A stretch of DNA of 64,000 bases from Bog-532 sp963833835 (GCA_963833835.1 CAWHZI010000004.1:306419-370418); one strand, 5' to 3'. Positions 18,097-27,228 are shown, counted from the first letter of the stretch. Program-made: numbers and translations. Notes: generated by a model not told the origin, from the letters alone.

Positions 18097-18232
18097 AGGG
18101 AGCCGGGGACCCGCTTCGGCGGCGCCTGATCCGGGTGTTGGTAACAACAGCCCGGTACGGGGGTGTGACTCTGGGGGGACACCCCCCAGACCCCCCGAGG
18201 CGCCGCCTACGGGGCACCCTCGGCTCCCTTTT
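18097..18232. repeat. Nested inverted-repeat structure after trxA, probable terminator
   Basis: Three nested arms pair around one centre: AGGGAGCCG (18097-18105) with CGGCTCCCT (18221-18229); GGCGGCGCCT (18119-18128) with AGGCGCCGCC (18200-18209); and the apex TCTGGGGGG-ACA-CCCCCCAGA (18170-18190). TTTT follows the outer arm. The apex sequence recurs at 45151-45168. The remaining 18233-18440 holds no gene or motif I can support. Confidence 0.6.
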
Positions 18233-18440
18233 GCATGTCCGGGGTTTCCTTCCGCCTCAGCATTGCTGGAGGGTGCCGAGCTTGCTTGGCGGCTTGGAGG
18301 GGCACGTTTCTCCCCGCGTTACAGGACCTCGCGAGTCTCACGGGGCCGCGGCTCTGGCCACCCACAACCCCGGAGCCCCTGCAACCTCAGATGGTGCCCA
18401 GCCACGCACGCCTCACGGGCCTCACGAGGACCTCTGGGGG

Positions 18441-19070
18441 TTAGGCGGGGTGGAGGATGCTTTCTGGGGCGCGGGTGGGGGTCATGGACCCTAGGAGGCG
18501 TTCCAGGGCCACCTCGACGTCTTCGCGCCAGGACATGGCGGTCTTGAGCTCCAGGCGCAGCCGCGGGTAGTGGTGGTGCGGGCGCACCGTCTTGAATCCC
18601 ACCGCGAGCAGATAATCAGCCGGGAGCACACATGCATTCGGCTCCCAGTTATGCACGCCGAACGCCTCGATGGCCTTTACCCCGCGCCGGGTGAGGTCTT
18701 TCGCCATATTCTGCACCAGCATGCGGCCAAGGCCACCGCCTGCGAATTCGGTCAGCACATGGGCGGTCATGAGCAAAACCGCGTCCCCGCTGACCGGGCT
18801 GGTCGGGAAGGCCACCGAACGCGGCACGTAAGGCGGCGGCGCGTAGAGCGCATAGGCGGCCGGGGCCCCGTCGACGTAGGCGATTTTCCCGCAGCTACCC
18901 CACTCGAGCAGCACAGACGAGACCCAGGACTCTTTCTCCAGGCCCGGTTCCCCCGCCTCGGCGGCCCGGGCTCCGCCGATCGGATCCAGCTCCCAGAAAA
19001 CGCACGCCCGGCATCTGGGCGGCAGATCGTCCAGGTTGTCCAGGGTGATATTCACGAGTCGGCGCGACAC
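18441..19070 (-). CDS. GNAT family N-acetyltransferase
   Basis: A 209-residue acetyltransferase-fold protein of an actinobacterial family found near the origin. It begins with a Cys-containing block (PPRCRACVFWELDP) and has the acetyl-CoA loop region at GGGLGRMLVQ. The start is GTG 19070, with GGGAG 5 nt upstream and the N-terminus MSRRLVNITLD matching the family; the frame is open further upstream but without homology. Convergent to trxA and divergent from the aminotransferase gene. Substrate unknown. Confidence 0.88.
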   Translation of the reverse strand: MSRRLVNITLDNLDDLPPRCRACVFWELDPIGGARAAEAGEPGLEKESWVSSVLLEWGSCGKIAYVDGAPAAYALYAPPPYVPRSVAFPTSPVSGDAVLLMTAHVLTEFAGGGLGRMLVQNMAKDLTRRGVKAIEAFGVHNWEPNACVLPADYLLAVGFKTVRPHHHYPRLRLELKTAMSWREDVEVALERLLGSMTPTRAPESILHPA

Positions 19071-19191
19071 TTTGCTCCCAGAGTCTCGCATGCCCTCAAT
19101 GGGCATGTGCGCGTTAGACGCGAGCTTCACACTTCGGCACTGTGCTCCCGGCCCTATGCTGGCATGATACCGATCGTTGGGAGACGAGGCC

Positions 19192-20517
19192 ATGAGCGAA
19201 GGCGCACGGCAAGCGAATTCCCGGGTGCATGGATCCCGGATTGATCCGTATTTCGACCAGTATGCCGAGCGAGCTCGCGGCATGGTCGCCTCGGAGATTC
19301 GCGCCCTGTTCGCCGTAACCGCCCGGCCGGAGATCGTCTCCCTGGCCGGCGGGTCGCCGTACGTTTCGGCCCTGCCCCTCGAGGCCGTCGGTGAGATGGT
19401 GGGCCGCCTGGTCGCCGAGCAAGGCGCCGCCGCACTGCAGTACTGCACCGCCCAGGGCGACGCCGGCCTGCGCGAGAGGATCTGCGAGGTCATGTCCCTG
19501 GAGGGCATCCGCGCTCACCCCGACGACGTGGTCGTGACGGTGGGCTCGCAGCAGGCCCTGGACCTGATCACCCGGATCTTCGTCGACCCGGGCGACGTCA
19601 TCCTGGCCGAGGCCCCCTCCTACGTGGGCGCGCTCGGCTCGTTCGCGGCGTTCCAGGCCGACGTGGTGCACGTGGCCATGGACGAGCACGGGCTCATCCC
19701 CGAGGCGCTAGAGCAGGCCATTGCCCGGGTGACCGCGTCCGGCCGCCGGATCAAGTTCCTCTATACGGTGCCGAATCACCACAACCCGGCCGGGGTGACG
19801 CTGTCGGCCGAGCGGCGGCCGCGGATCCTGCAGATCTGCCAGTCCGCCGGGGTGCTGATCCTCGAGGACAACCCGTACGGGCTGCTCGGCTTCGACGGCG
19901 AGCCGTTGCGGGCGCTACGGGCCGACGACGCCGAAGGGGTCGTCTACCTGGGCACCTTCTCCAAGACGTTCGCCTCTGGCGTCCGGGTCGGCTGGGCTGC
20001 GGCCCCGCCCGCGATCCGCGACAAGCTCATCCTGGCCGCGGAGTCGGCTGTGCTGTGCCACCCCATGTTCTCTCAGCTGGCCGTGCGCGAGTACTTCGAG
20101 ACTCAGCCGTGGCAGGAGCAGATCAAGGACTTCCGCGAGCTGTACCGGCAGCGGCGAGACGCGATGCTGGAGTCGCTCGACGCCCAGATGCCCAACGGCT
20201 GCCACTGGACCGTCCCGGCCGGCGGCTTCTACGTCTGGCTGCAGCTGCCCGAAGGCGTCCATTCCAAGGCGATGCTGCCCCGCGCGGTGTCGTCGCGGGT
20301 GGCTTACGTGCCCGGCACCGGGTTCTACGCCGACGGCGGCGGCTCCGACCACCTGCGGCTGTCGTACTGCTTCCCCGAACCGGACCGGATCCGCGAGGGT
20401 GTGCGGCGGCTGGCCTCGGTGATCGAGGCGGAGATCGACCTGAACGCCACGTTTGGCGGCGCAGCACCCGCACCCCACCGATCGGGTGCGGAAACCCCCG
20501 GTCCCGGCGACCTGTAA
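19192..20517 (+). CDS. PLP-dependent aminotransferase, class I/II
   Basis: A fold-type I aminotransferase of 441 residues, similar to the 2-aminoadipate/aromatic aminotransferase group related to MocR C-terminal domains. Seen: IVSLAGGSP near the N-terminus, QYCTAQGDAGLRERI, the PNHHNPAG substrate motif, EDNPYG, and the PLP lysine in GTFSKTFASG (near residue 258). The start is ATG 19192, with GGGAGACGAG upstream; TATGCT at about 19156 may be the -10. The C-terminal 30 residues are Pro/Gly-rich. The natural substrate cannot be read from sequence. Confidence 0.87.
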   Translation: MSEGARQANSRVHGSRIDPYFDQYAERARGMVASEIRALFAVTARPEIVSLAGGSPYVSALPLEAVGEMVGRLVAEQGAAALQYCTAQGDAGLRERICEVMSLEGIRAHPDDVVVTVGSQQALDLITRIFVDPGDVILAEAPSYVGALGSFAAFQADVVHVAMDEHGLIPEALEQAIARVTASGRRIKFLYTVPNHHNPAGVTLSAERRPRILQICQSAGVLILEDNPYGLLGFDGEPLRALRADDAEGVVYLGTFSKTFASGVRVGWAAAPPAIRDKLILAAESAVLCHPMFSQLAVREYFETQPWQEQIKDFRELYRQRRDAMLESLDAQMPNGCHWTVPAGGFYVWLQLPEGVHSKAMLPRAVSSRVAYVPGTGFYADGGGSDHLRLSYCFPEPDRIREGVRRLASVIEAEIDLNATFGGAAPAPHRSGAETPGPGDL

Positions 20518-20530
20518 ACGGCGGCATGAC

Positions 20531-21487
20531 GTGACTGAACTCGACCAGGTAATAGTGCTCGCGGGTGGCCTCTCCCCGGAGCGGGACGTTTCGCTTCGCT
20601 CCGGGCGGCGGGTCCGCGACGCGCTGGAGGAAGCCGGCGTCGACGCGCGGATCGCCGACGCCGACGCCGGGCTGATCCCGGCCCTGCTGGCCGACCCGCC
20701 CTCGGCAGTCTTCCCGGTCATCCACGGCTCCTACGGCGAAGACGGGGCCATCCGGGAGATCCTCGACCTGGTGGGCGTGCCCTACGTCGGCTCGGTGGCC
20801 AGCGCCTGCCGTGGGGCGTTCGACAAGCCCACGGCCAAAGCCCTGGTCGCGGCGTCCGGGATCGCCACCCCGGACTCGGTCGCCCTGCCGCGGGAGATCT
20901 TCCACGACCTCGGGGCCACCGCGGTGATCGACCGCATCATCACCCGGCTCGGCCTGCCGCTGTTCGTCAAGCCGGCCCGCGGCGGCTCCTCACTCGGCGC
21001 CAGCCCGGTGCGTACCGCCGCCGAGCTGCCCACCGCCATCGTGAGCTGCTTCGCCTACGGCGACACCGCGCTGGTGGAGCGGTTGATCGAGGGCACTGAG
21101 ATCGCCGTCACCGTCGTCGATCTGGGCGACGGGCCCCGCCCGCTGCCCGCCGTCGAGATCGTCCCCGGCGGCACTGGGCAGTACGACTACACGGCCCGCT
21201 ACACCGCAGGCCAGACCGAGTTCTACGCCCCAGCCCGGCTCCCCGACGCCGCCGCCGACGCCGCGGCCAAGGCGGCTATGCAGGCCCACTCGGCCTTGGG
21301 CCTGCGGGACATCTCCCGTACCGACATGATCGTCAGCGACACGGGCGAGGTCTACTTCCTCGAGGTCAACGTCTCCCCGGGCATGACCGAGACCAGCACC
21401 CTGCCGATGGCCCTGGACGCCGCTGGCTACGCCTTCGGCCCCGCCTGCCACACCCTCCTCACCCTGGCCGCCGACCGCCGCCACTGA
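20531..21487 (+). CDS. D-alanine--D-alanine ligase family protein
   Basis: A 318-residue ATP-grasp protein with the Ddl motifs in order: ERDVSLRSG, FPVIHGSYGEDG, PYVGS followed by FDKPTAK, LFVKPARGGSSLG, and EVNVSPGMTETS. The reaction would be joining two D-alanines for the peptidoglycan precursor. It could be a second, divergent paralogue rather than the housekeeping Ddl, since it lies near the origin and away from the mur genes. Start GTG 20531, 13 bp after the aminotransferase stop, so they are probably co-transcribed. Confidence 0.85.
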   Translation: MTELDQVIVLAGGLSPERDVSLRSGRRVRDALEEAGVDARIADADAGLIPALLADPPSAVFPVIHGSYGEDGAIREILDLVGVPYVGSVASACRGAFDKPTAKALVAASGIATPDSVALPREIFHDLGATAVIDRIITRLGLPLFVKPARGGSSLGASPVRTAAELPTAIVSCFAYGDTALVERLIEGTEIAVTVVDLGDGPRPLPAVEIVPGGTGQYDYTARYTAGQTEFYAPARLPDAAADAAAKAAMQAHSALGLRDISRTDMIVSDTGEVYFLEVNVSPGMTETSTLPMALDAAGYAFGPACHTLLTLAADRRH

Positions 21488-21774
21488 CCCTGACCAAGGT
21501 TCCTGGCCGGTCTTTGACTGATACTCAGCTGGCCTTTGGCGCCCCTGGGTCGTTCGATCCTCGGCTTGGCCTGGCCTGATCGCAGGCCGGTCCCCGGCCG
21601 GTCCTCAACTGGTTCCTGCCTCAGGGCCGGGTCGGCTCACCGCCGCACCCGCTTCCGCTCGGCTCGCCTTGCCCGGGCGCCCATCTACAGCCCCCGTCAC
21701 CTCACCCTTCGCGCGCTCTCCGGCCCGGCTCGCCCACCTGACGCACGCCCCACCCTGCGCAATAGGTTGGAGGC

Positions 21775-22809
21775 ATGGCTGAGCACAAGAGTTTCGGAAG
21801 TGACAACCACGCTGGGGCGCACCAGGCCGTCGTCGACGCCGTCATCGCCGCGAACACTGGTGACGCGACGGCGTACGGCGAGGACGAGTGGACCCGCCAA
21901 GCCACGGCCAAGTTGCGCGAGCTGTTCCAGGCCGAGGGCGACGTGTTCTTCGTGTTCAACGGCAGCGCCGCGAACATCCTGGGACTCAGCCTCTTGCTCC
22001 GGCGGTACGAGGCAGTGATCTGCGCCGAGTCCGCGCACATTCACACCGACGAATGCGGTGCCGCCGAGCAGGTTCTCGGCACGAAGCTGCTCACGGTCCC
22101 GTCTCCCGACGGCAAGATCACCCCGGCCGGAATCGCACGGCACCTGCGCGGCCGAGGCGACGAACATCATGCTCAGCCGGGGGCCGTGGCCATCACCCAG
22201 AGCACGGAGCTGGGGACCTGCTACTCGCTGGCGGAGCTACGTGCGATCGGTGAGTTCTGCCACGCCAACGATCTGAAGCTGTTCATCGACGGCGCTCGTC
22301 TGGCCAACGCCGCGGCCCATCTGGGCTGCTCCCTGGCCGATCTGGCCGAGCACGCCGACGTACTCAGCTTCGGCGGTACCAAGAACGGCGCCCTCGGGGC
22401 CGAGGCTGTCGTGGTGATGAGCCCCGGACTCGTGGCCGACGCCAAGTATCTGCGTAAGCAGCAGCTGCAATTGGCCTCAAAGATGCGCTTCCTGTCGGCT
22501 CAGTTCCTGGCCCTGCTGGACCACGACCTGTGGCGGCAGAGCGCCTCACACGCCAACGCGATGGCGGAGCGGCTCGCCGAAGGGATCCGGGACCTACCTG
22601 GCGTCGAGCTGACCCACCCCGCCCAGTCCGACGCCGTGTTCGCCCGCCTGGATCCCCAGCACATCGAGACCCTCCAGCGCGAGTGGTACTTCTACGTCTG
22701 GGACGAAGAGACCTCTGTCGTCCGCTGGATGACTGCCTTTGACACCACCGAATCCGACGTCGATCAGTTCGTCGCCAGCATCGCCCAGGTGACAGGCGCC
22801 GTACAGTAA
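21775..22809 (+). CDS. Threonine aldolase / beta-eliminating lyase family protein
   Basis: A 344-residue PLP enzyme of the low-specificity L-threonine aldolase type, which splits threonine or allo-threonine to glycine and acetaldehyde. FGSDNHAGAH opens the chain, IDGARLANA binds PLP, and SFGGTKNG holds the PLP lysine (near 202). The ATG has GGAGG just upstream, and TAGGTT at about 21763 may be the -10. The 287 bp upstream show no other feature. Confidence 0.9.
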   Translation: MAEHKSFGSDNHAGAHQAVVDAVIAANTGDATAYGEDEWTRQATAKLRELFQAEGDVFFVFNGSAANILGLSLLLRRYEAVICAESAHIHTDECGAAEQVLGTKLLTVPSPDGKITPAGIARHLRGRGDEHHAQPGAVAITQSTELGTCYSLAELRAIGEFCHANDLKLFIDGARLANAAAHLGCSLADLAEHADVLSFGGTKNGALGAEAVVVMSPGLVADAKYLRKQQLQLASKMRFLSAQFLALLDHDLWRQSASHANAMAERLAEGIRDLPGVELTHPAQSDAVFARLDPQHIETLQREWYFYVWDEETSVVRWMTAFDTTESDVDQFVASIAQVTGAVQ

Positions 22810-22890
22810 CTGCTGGTCTTGCGGCAGCTTCCGGTCCTGGCGGCTGAAGGTCGTCGCGCTCGCTTACGGCCGAAGTGCGGCCCGCGGTCG

Positions 22891-22952
22891 CGATGTTTCA
22901 CGTGGAACCAGGACTCTCCTGCTCGCTTGTCGGTGTTCCACGTGAAACATCG
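22891..22952. promoter_or_regulatory. Pair of mirrored parS sites
   Basis: Two ParB-binding sites, GTTTCACGTGGAAC (22895-22908) and GTTCCACGTGAAAC (22935-22948), each differ from the consensus by one base and are reverse complements of each other. With flanks they form a perfect 18-bp inverted repeat (22891-22908 and 22935-22952) around 26 nt. Confidence 0.93.
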
Positions 22953-23104
22953 TCGTCTCGCTAGGTTCCAGAGCCTGGCATCACCATCACCACGCCCCCT
23001 GGACTACCAGTCGGGATATCAACCGGCGTGACGCCTTGAACTGTCGGCCGGGCTAGCTTGCCCCCGGCAAGACGGCGCTGGGAGTATCCGGATAGCTTGA
23101 GCCG

Positions 23105-23774
23105 GTGATCATCTGGATCAACGGCGGGTTCGGCGCGGGCAAGACCACGCTCGCGGGGAACTGCGGCGGCGACTCCCGGACGCGGTCGTCTACGACCCGG
23201 AAGATGTCGGCCTCATGCTCTGGAAGTGGATGCCGCCCAACGGCGATTTTCAGCACCTGCCGAGCTGGCGGGAACTGACCGTCGCAACGGCACTGTCGCA
23301 ACGGCACTGTCGCTGCGCAGGCACCACGCGGACACGCTCACCGTCCCGATGTCGCTGATCCGCGACGCCTACCGGACCAAGATCCTCGGCGGCTTGGCCG
23401 ACGCGGGCGAGGACGTCCTGCACGTGTTCCTGGAAGCCGACGCCGGGGTACTCCGGGAACGGCTCAATGCCCGTGTGACCAGCCCTGGCCGGGACTGGGA
23501 CCAGGCCGCGCGCAAGCTCGGCCTGACCGGCGTGGATGAGATGGTCACCGCCGCTACCCGCCAGCCGGCCGGGACACTCTTGCTCCGCTCAGACAAGCTC
23601 ACCTCGGCCGAGCTAGCCGACGAAGTGCTGGCCACAGCCCACCTGCGCCAGGATCACGCAGACAGGAAGCGGATACGCCAGGCCAGAACGCTGGACTCTG
23701 AAGAAACCCAGGGCGTATCCCCAACCATGCGAGCTGGTCCGTGGCACATACAAGTGGAGCCAGACACGTGCTGA
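23105..23774 (+). pseudogene. Frameshifted TmrB-like AAA ATP-binding protein
   Basis: Remnant of a small P-loop protein of the tunicamycin-resistance TmrB-like family. GTG 23105 opens with the Walker A motif IIWINGGFGAGKTTLA. The frame is lost near 23150-23158, where the homology continues one frame over (ELRRRLPDAVVYDPEDVG, then LMLWKWMPPNG). It is lost again at a 14-bp tandem duplication (GTCGCAACGGCACT at 23281-23294 and 23295-23308), after which homology resumes in the third frame (SLRRHHADTLTVPMSLIRDA) and runs to the stop at 23774. Two independent lesions make a functional product unlikely. Confidence 0.85.
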
Positions 23775-24078
23775 GAACTCATCCGGAAGGCGATCTCATC
23801 AACGTTCAGAGCCAACCGCGTCGATTTCTAGGGCAGCGTTGCTACCGCCGGACCCTCTGGCGCGGTATTGGTGCGGGACAACCCAAATCGGCGTGTGGGC
23901 CGACCATCGGCAAATGTGGGTCGGGGTCGCGCGATGCCTACTCCGGGCGCCGAAGTTACTGGCACTGGCGCTAAGCCTTCACCCGGTCTGTCCGGTCAGC
24001 GGCAGTCACGGGACGCTCATCGAGCAGTCAGCGGCTTGCGTACGTCGACCAGGAGGGCGTGGCCGACGGCGTTCCGCG
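23775..24078. other. Intergenic stretch with no feature seen
   Basis: About 300 bp between the broken TmrB-like gene and the end of the phosphotransferase gene. Open frames here show no recognisable family, and I see no repeat or promoter that I would defend. Confidence 0.5.
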
Positions 24079-24846
24079 TCAAGAATGCTGCCGTCGGTCT
24101 GCCGCGGTCCGTGTTTGGCGCGTAGGGCTTTCAGGTAACGGGCCGGCCTTGAGCGCTGGTCCGTGTGCTTCCATCCAGTGGACCATCTCCGCGAAGATAG
24201 CCGCCCCCTGGTCCCGGCCGTGCCGGGCGTGGTCGGACCGGGCTCGGCGGAAGCGTGCTGTGATTTCGTCGGTCACGGCTGCGAGCGTGAACTGGCCGTA
24301 CGTCTCGCACATCAGCCGCACTTTACGGGCCTGCTCGGCTACCTCGACTTCGCCTTCACAGACGTCGGCGCAGCACCAGACCGCATGGGCGAAGTCGACC
24401 AACCGCCGACCGGGGGCGACGCCCTCGTCCCAGTCAATGATGCCGACTGCCTTGTCGCCGTCGAAGACGATGTTGTGTGGCCCCAGATCGTTGTGGGCAA
24501 CGATCTCCTGCCCCTGGGCCAGCGCGGTGCCCGCGGTGGCGTCGTGGAAGCGCCGGATCAACCGGCTCGCACTGATGATCCGCTCGTCGGACATGCGGAC
24601 GGGTGAGCCGACCAGCACCTCGCCCTCGAAGTAGGTCAGGATCTCCCGGCCCTGGCCGTCGATGCCCAGAAAGCGCGGAGCACCAGCGAAGCCGACTTGC
24701 TCAAGATGTCCAAGCAGTCCGTGCACGTAGCCGGAGCGGGCGTGCAGTGGCCGCCGTACCGTGGCACCTACGCGGACCACCCCGGCGGTTTGCGCGCCAC
24801 CAGCCAGCTTCTGCTCACGATCGGAGTCTGTTCCGGCTCGTTTCAC
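24079..24846 (-). CDS. Phosphotransferase family protein (APH-like)
   Basis: A 255-residue aminoglycoside-phosphotransferase-fold protein. The catalytic loop HNDLGPHNIVF (near 116) and the metal-binding GIIDWDEG (near 135) are intact, so it is probably an active small-molecule kinase; the substrate is unknown. The best start is GTG 24846, which lies inside a perfect parS site (24840-24853): the GTG is part of the CACGTG core. No Shine-Dalgarno sequence is visible. It lies 31 bp downstream of parB on the same strand. Confidence 0.83.
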   Translation of the reverse strand: MKRAGTDSDREQKLAGGAQTAGVVRVGATVRRPLHARSGYVHGLLGHLEQVGFAGAPRFLGIDGQGREILTYFEGEVLVGSPVRMSDERIISASRLIRRFHDATAGTALAQGQEIVAHNDLGPHNIVFDGDKAVGIIDWDEGVAPGRRLVDFAHAVWCCADVCEGEVEVAEQARKVRLMCETYGQFTLAAVTDEITARFRRARSDHARHGRDQGAAIFAEMVHWMEAHGPALKAGPLPESPTRQTRTAADRRQHS

Positions 24847-24853
24847 GTGAAAC
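24840..24853. promoter_or_regulatory. parS site
   Basis: Perfect GTTTCACGTGAAAC palindrome between parB and the phosphotransferase gene, overlapping the latter's start codon. Confidence 0.96.
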
Positions 24854-24877
24854 AGGCTCAGCGAAGCTGGGCGAGGC

Positions 24878-25906
24878 TCACAGCGAAGGAGCTGCCACGG
24901 CTGCGGGGTCTGGCTGAACCGCGGGGTCTGGCTGAGCTTCAGCGTCGTGAGACATGGCCTTGACGATACGGTCCAGGTCATCGAGGGACGCGAATTCAAC
25001 GACGATCTTGCCCTTACGACGGCCGAGCTCGACCTTGACCCGGGTCTCCAGGGCGTCTGAAAGGCGATCGGCCAGGTCCCGGAGGCCAGGTGCGGTTGGT
25101 TTGGCGCCGACCCGTCGCTGGGGACGCTCCTTGCTGCCGTCACCCACGGCCACGATCTCCTCGACGGCCCGGACCGACAGCCCCTCGGCCACAATGCGGT
25201 GCGCGAGACGCTCCTGAGCCTCCGGATTGTCCAAGGAGAGCAGAGCACGGGCGTGGCCCGCGCTGAGCACACCGGCGGCCACCCTCTTTTGCACGGTGGG
25301 CGGGAGGTTGAGCAGGCGCAGCGTGTTGGAGATGTGCGGCCGGGACCGGCCGATCTTTCGGGCCAGTTGTTCGTGCGTGGCCCCGAAGTCGTCCAGCAGC
25401 TGCTGATACGCGGCCGCTTCCTCCAGCGGGTCGAGCTGCTGACGGTGCAGGTTCTCCATCAGTGCGTCGCGCAGCAGATCGGTGTCCGCCGTCTCTCGCA
25501 CAATCGCGGGGATGTGCTTGAGATCGGCCCGCTGGCTGGCACGCCAGCGGCGCTCACCCATGATGAGCTCATAGTGGCCCGGCATGACCTGGCGGACGAT
25601 CACCGGCTGAAGCAGGCCGACCTCACGAATGGAGGCGGCCAGCTCGTCCAGCGCGTCCTCGTCAAAGGTCGTGCGCGGCTGGCGCGGGTTGGGAGTAATC
25701 GAGCCGGTGGCCACTTCGGCGAAGTAGGCACCCGCGATCGGTTCGGCCTCGGTCGCCTCATCATCGGTGCCATTGGCCGGCCTTGGGGTGTACGGGGGAC
25801 GCAGCCCAGCCGCTCCGGCGATCGCCGGCTCAGGCTCGCTCGTGCTGACCGTGGCCGGGATGAGCGCGCCAAGCCCCTTGCCGAGCCCACGCCGTTGCTG
25901 AGTCAC
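24878..25906 (-). CDS. parB: Chromosome partitioning protein ParB
   Basis: A CTP-dependent clamp that loads at parS and organises the origin for segregation and SMC loading. 342 residues. The N-terminal ParA-stimulating peptide is RRGLGKGLGALIP. The CTP-binding region contains GERRWRAS (near 116-123) and ENLHRQQLDPLEEA, then comes the HTH (IGRSRPHISNTLRLL), and the C-terminal dimerisation domain ends in an Ala/Pro tail. Start GTG 25906 has AAGGAG 5 nt upstream and gives the usual N-terminus; ATG 25924 lies before the ribosome-binding site. parA is upstream, separated by an extra gene and a repeat region. Confidence 0.96.
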   Translation of the reverse strand: MTQQRRGLGKGLGALIPATVSTSEPEPAIAGAAGLRPPYTPRPANGTDDEATEAEPIAGAYFAEVATGSITPNPRQPRTTFDEDALDELAASIREVGLLQPVIVRQVMPGHYELIMGERRWRASQRADLKHIPAIVRETADTDLLRDALMENLHRQQLDPLEEAAAYQQLLDDFGATHEQLARKIGRSRPHISNTLRLLNLPPTVQKRVAAGVLSAGHARALLSLDNPEAQERLAHRIVAEGLSVRAVEEIVAVGDGSKERPQRRVGAKPTAPGLRDLADRLSDALETRVKVELGRRKGKIVVEFASLDDLDRIVKAMSHDAEAQPDPAVQPDPAAVAAPSL

Positions 25907-25990
25907 CGTGTCTCCTTGATCCACCGCCAGATAAAGCTACTGACCATCCTGCCAGGTGATTTCAGAGCTGGCACCACCGAAGGCGAACCC

Positions 25991-25999
25991 TGTGGATAG
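25991..25999 (-). promoter_or_regulatory. DnaA-box-like sequence
   Basis: TGTGGATAG, one mismatch from the TGTGGATAA form of the DnaA box, in the gap between parB and the next gene. It lies about 9.6 kb from oriC. Confidence 0.4.
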
Positions 26000-26067
26000 T
26001 CTCGACGGCACGCACCGAAGCCCGATTTGGGGTTGTTTCGTACGAATCCGCGACTACGATTCGACGT

Positions 26068-27228
26068 TCAGAGTCCGGCCGTCGAGCGCACGAGACCGGC
26101 AGAACGAAAAGCTTCGCGGATGGCGTTCCGGGCGACTTGATCGTGGGTCCGCTCGATCCATTCCTGTGGGGAGGTGCCGCCCAGCGTGCGGAGGGCTGGT
26201 ATCCCGGCCAGCAACGCGCTGATGAGTGTGGCCTGATCGGTCAGCCGACGCGGCTCTCCAGCCTCGTTGATCAGATAGCCGTGCCGCGATAGATAGACCC
26301 AGCCCTGCGTGACCGGCTGGCCCGTCGTGAGCCGCACCGAGTAGCGGGTCGGCAGCTGGATCCGCTCGTAATTGGGCTCGGTGGCGTCGACCGCGGCCAG
26401 CGCGGCGGCGTTCAGCCACACCACCCACAGGTCCGACACCGTGCCGTCGACCGGCACCGGAGTCGCGGGCAGGTATCCGGGCCGGCTGACATGGGCGGAC
26501 ACTCCGGCCGCCAGGCCGTTCACCTTAACCGCGGTAATCGGCACCAGGGTAGGCAGGCCGGCATTGGCCAGCTTCCGCCGCAGCTGAGCCGGGGAGGCGT
26601 TCGAACCGACTGCGAGCACCGGCACAAGCGACGCCACCGGTGAGCCTCCTGCATTCCGCAGGTACCGGTCGAGGGGAAGTTTCCGCAGTTCAGGGCAGTC
26701 AGCGCCATCCGGATCCGCGCTGTAGGTTTTCGCGCTGTCGGGTTCGGCGTTGCCGGGTTCTGCGTCATGCGGCCCGGCGTGGCCGGCCATTGCGCGGTCG
26801 GCCTCCGCGTTATCCGCCCGCGCCTGGCCGGCGTCCCGACGGTCGGCGGTGAGGCCCCACGACTGGGTTTCGCCAGTGAGCGAATCTGGGGAGGCTACGT
26901 CACCGGGGGTGGCGTCCGGGGGGAGCAGATCTTGGGAAATCGGGCCCAGGGGAGTACCAGCATCGTCCGTCTGCAGTAGCCATTCGCCCGGGGGCGCATC
27001 GTGTCGCGGCTGGAGGGCGAGTACTGCGGTGTCGGTAACCAGCACCGCGGGGTGCCATGGCGGCGTTCCCGGGTAGGTGAGCGGCGCTGCGATCGGATCG
27101 ATGCCGACTGCGCCCGGTGAGGTCGGCGCACCGGTTACGTGGGGCGCCCCGGCCGTGCCCGGCGACGTCGTTGCACCAGCCTCGTGCGGAGTCCCAGCTA
27201 CGTCCGGCGAGATCGGCGGGCCGGTCAT
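26068..27228 (-). CDS. Gamma-glutamylcyclotransferase-like protein with repeat N-terminus
   Basis: A 386-residue protein. The C-terminal half (about 195-386) starts VLAVGSNASPAQLRRKL and continues with a beta-rich domain. The GSN turn and following helix look like the gamma-glutamylcyclotransferase (GGCT/AIG2) fold, though I cannot confirm the catalytic glutamate. The N-terminal 50 residues are degenerate 15-residue Pro/Ala/Gly repeats encoded by 45-bp DNA repeats that continue upstream. A second frame upstream ends at an ATGA overlap with this start, and one repeat unit there is 44 bp. The gene may therefore once have been longer and been cut by a 1-nt deletion. It sits between parA and parB. 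Confidence 0.6.
   Translation of the reverse strand: MTGPPISPDVAGTPHEAGATTSPGTAGAPHVTGAPTSPGAVGIDPIAAPLTYPGTPPWHPAVLVTDTAVLALQPRHDAPPGEWLLQTDDAGTPLGPISQDLLPPDATPGDVASPDSLTGETQSWGLTADRRDAGQARADNAEADRAMAGHAGPHDAEPGNAEPDSAKTYSADPDGADCPELRKLPLDRYLRNAGGSPVASLVPVLAVGSNASPAQLRRKLANAGLPTLVPITAVKVNGLAAGVSAHVSRPGYLPATPVPVDGTVSDLWVVWLNAAALAAVDATEPNYERIQLPTRYSVRLTTGQPVTQGWVYLSRHGYLINEAGEPRRLTDQATLISALLAGIPALRTLGGTSPQEWIERTHDQVARNAIREAFRSAGLVRSTAGL

Noticed and set aside
23741..24138. Small + strand frames between the TmrB-like remnant and the phosphotransferase gene
   Set aside because: Arg/Gly/Ser-rich products without homology, partly antisense to the phosphotransferase gene.
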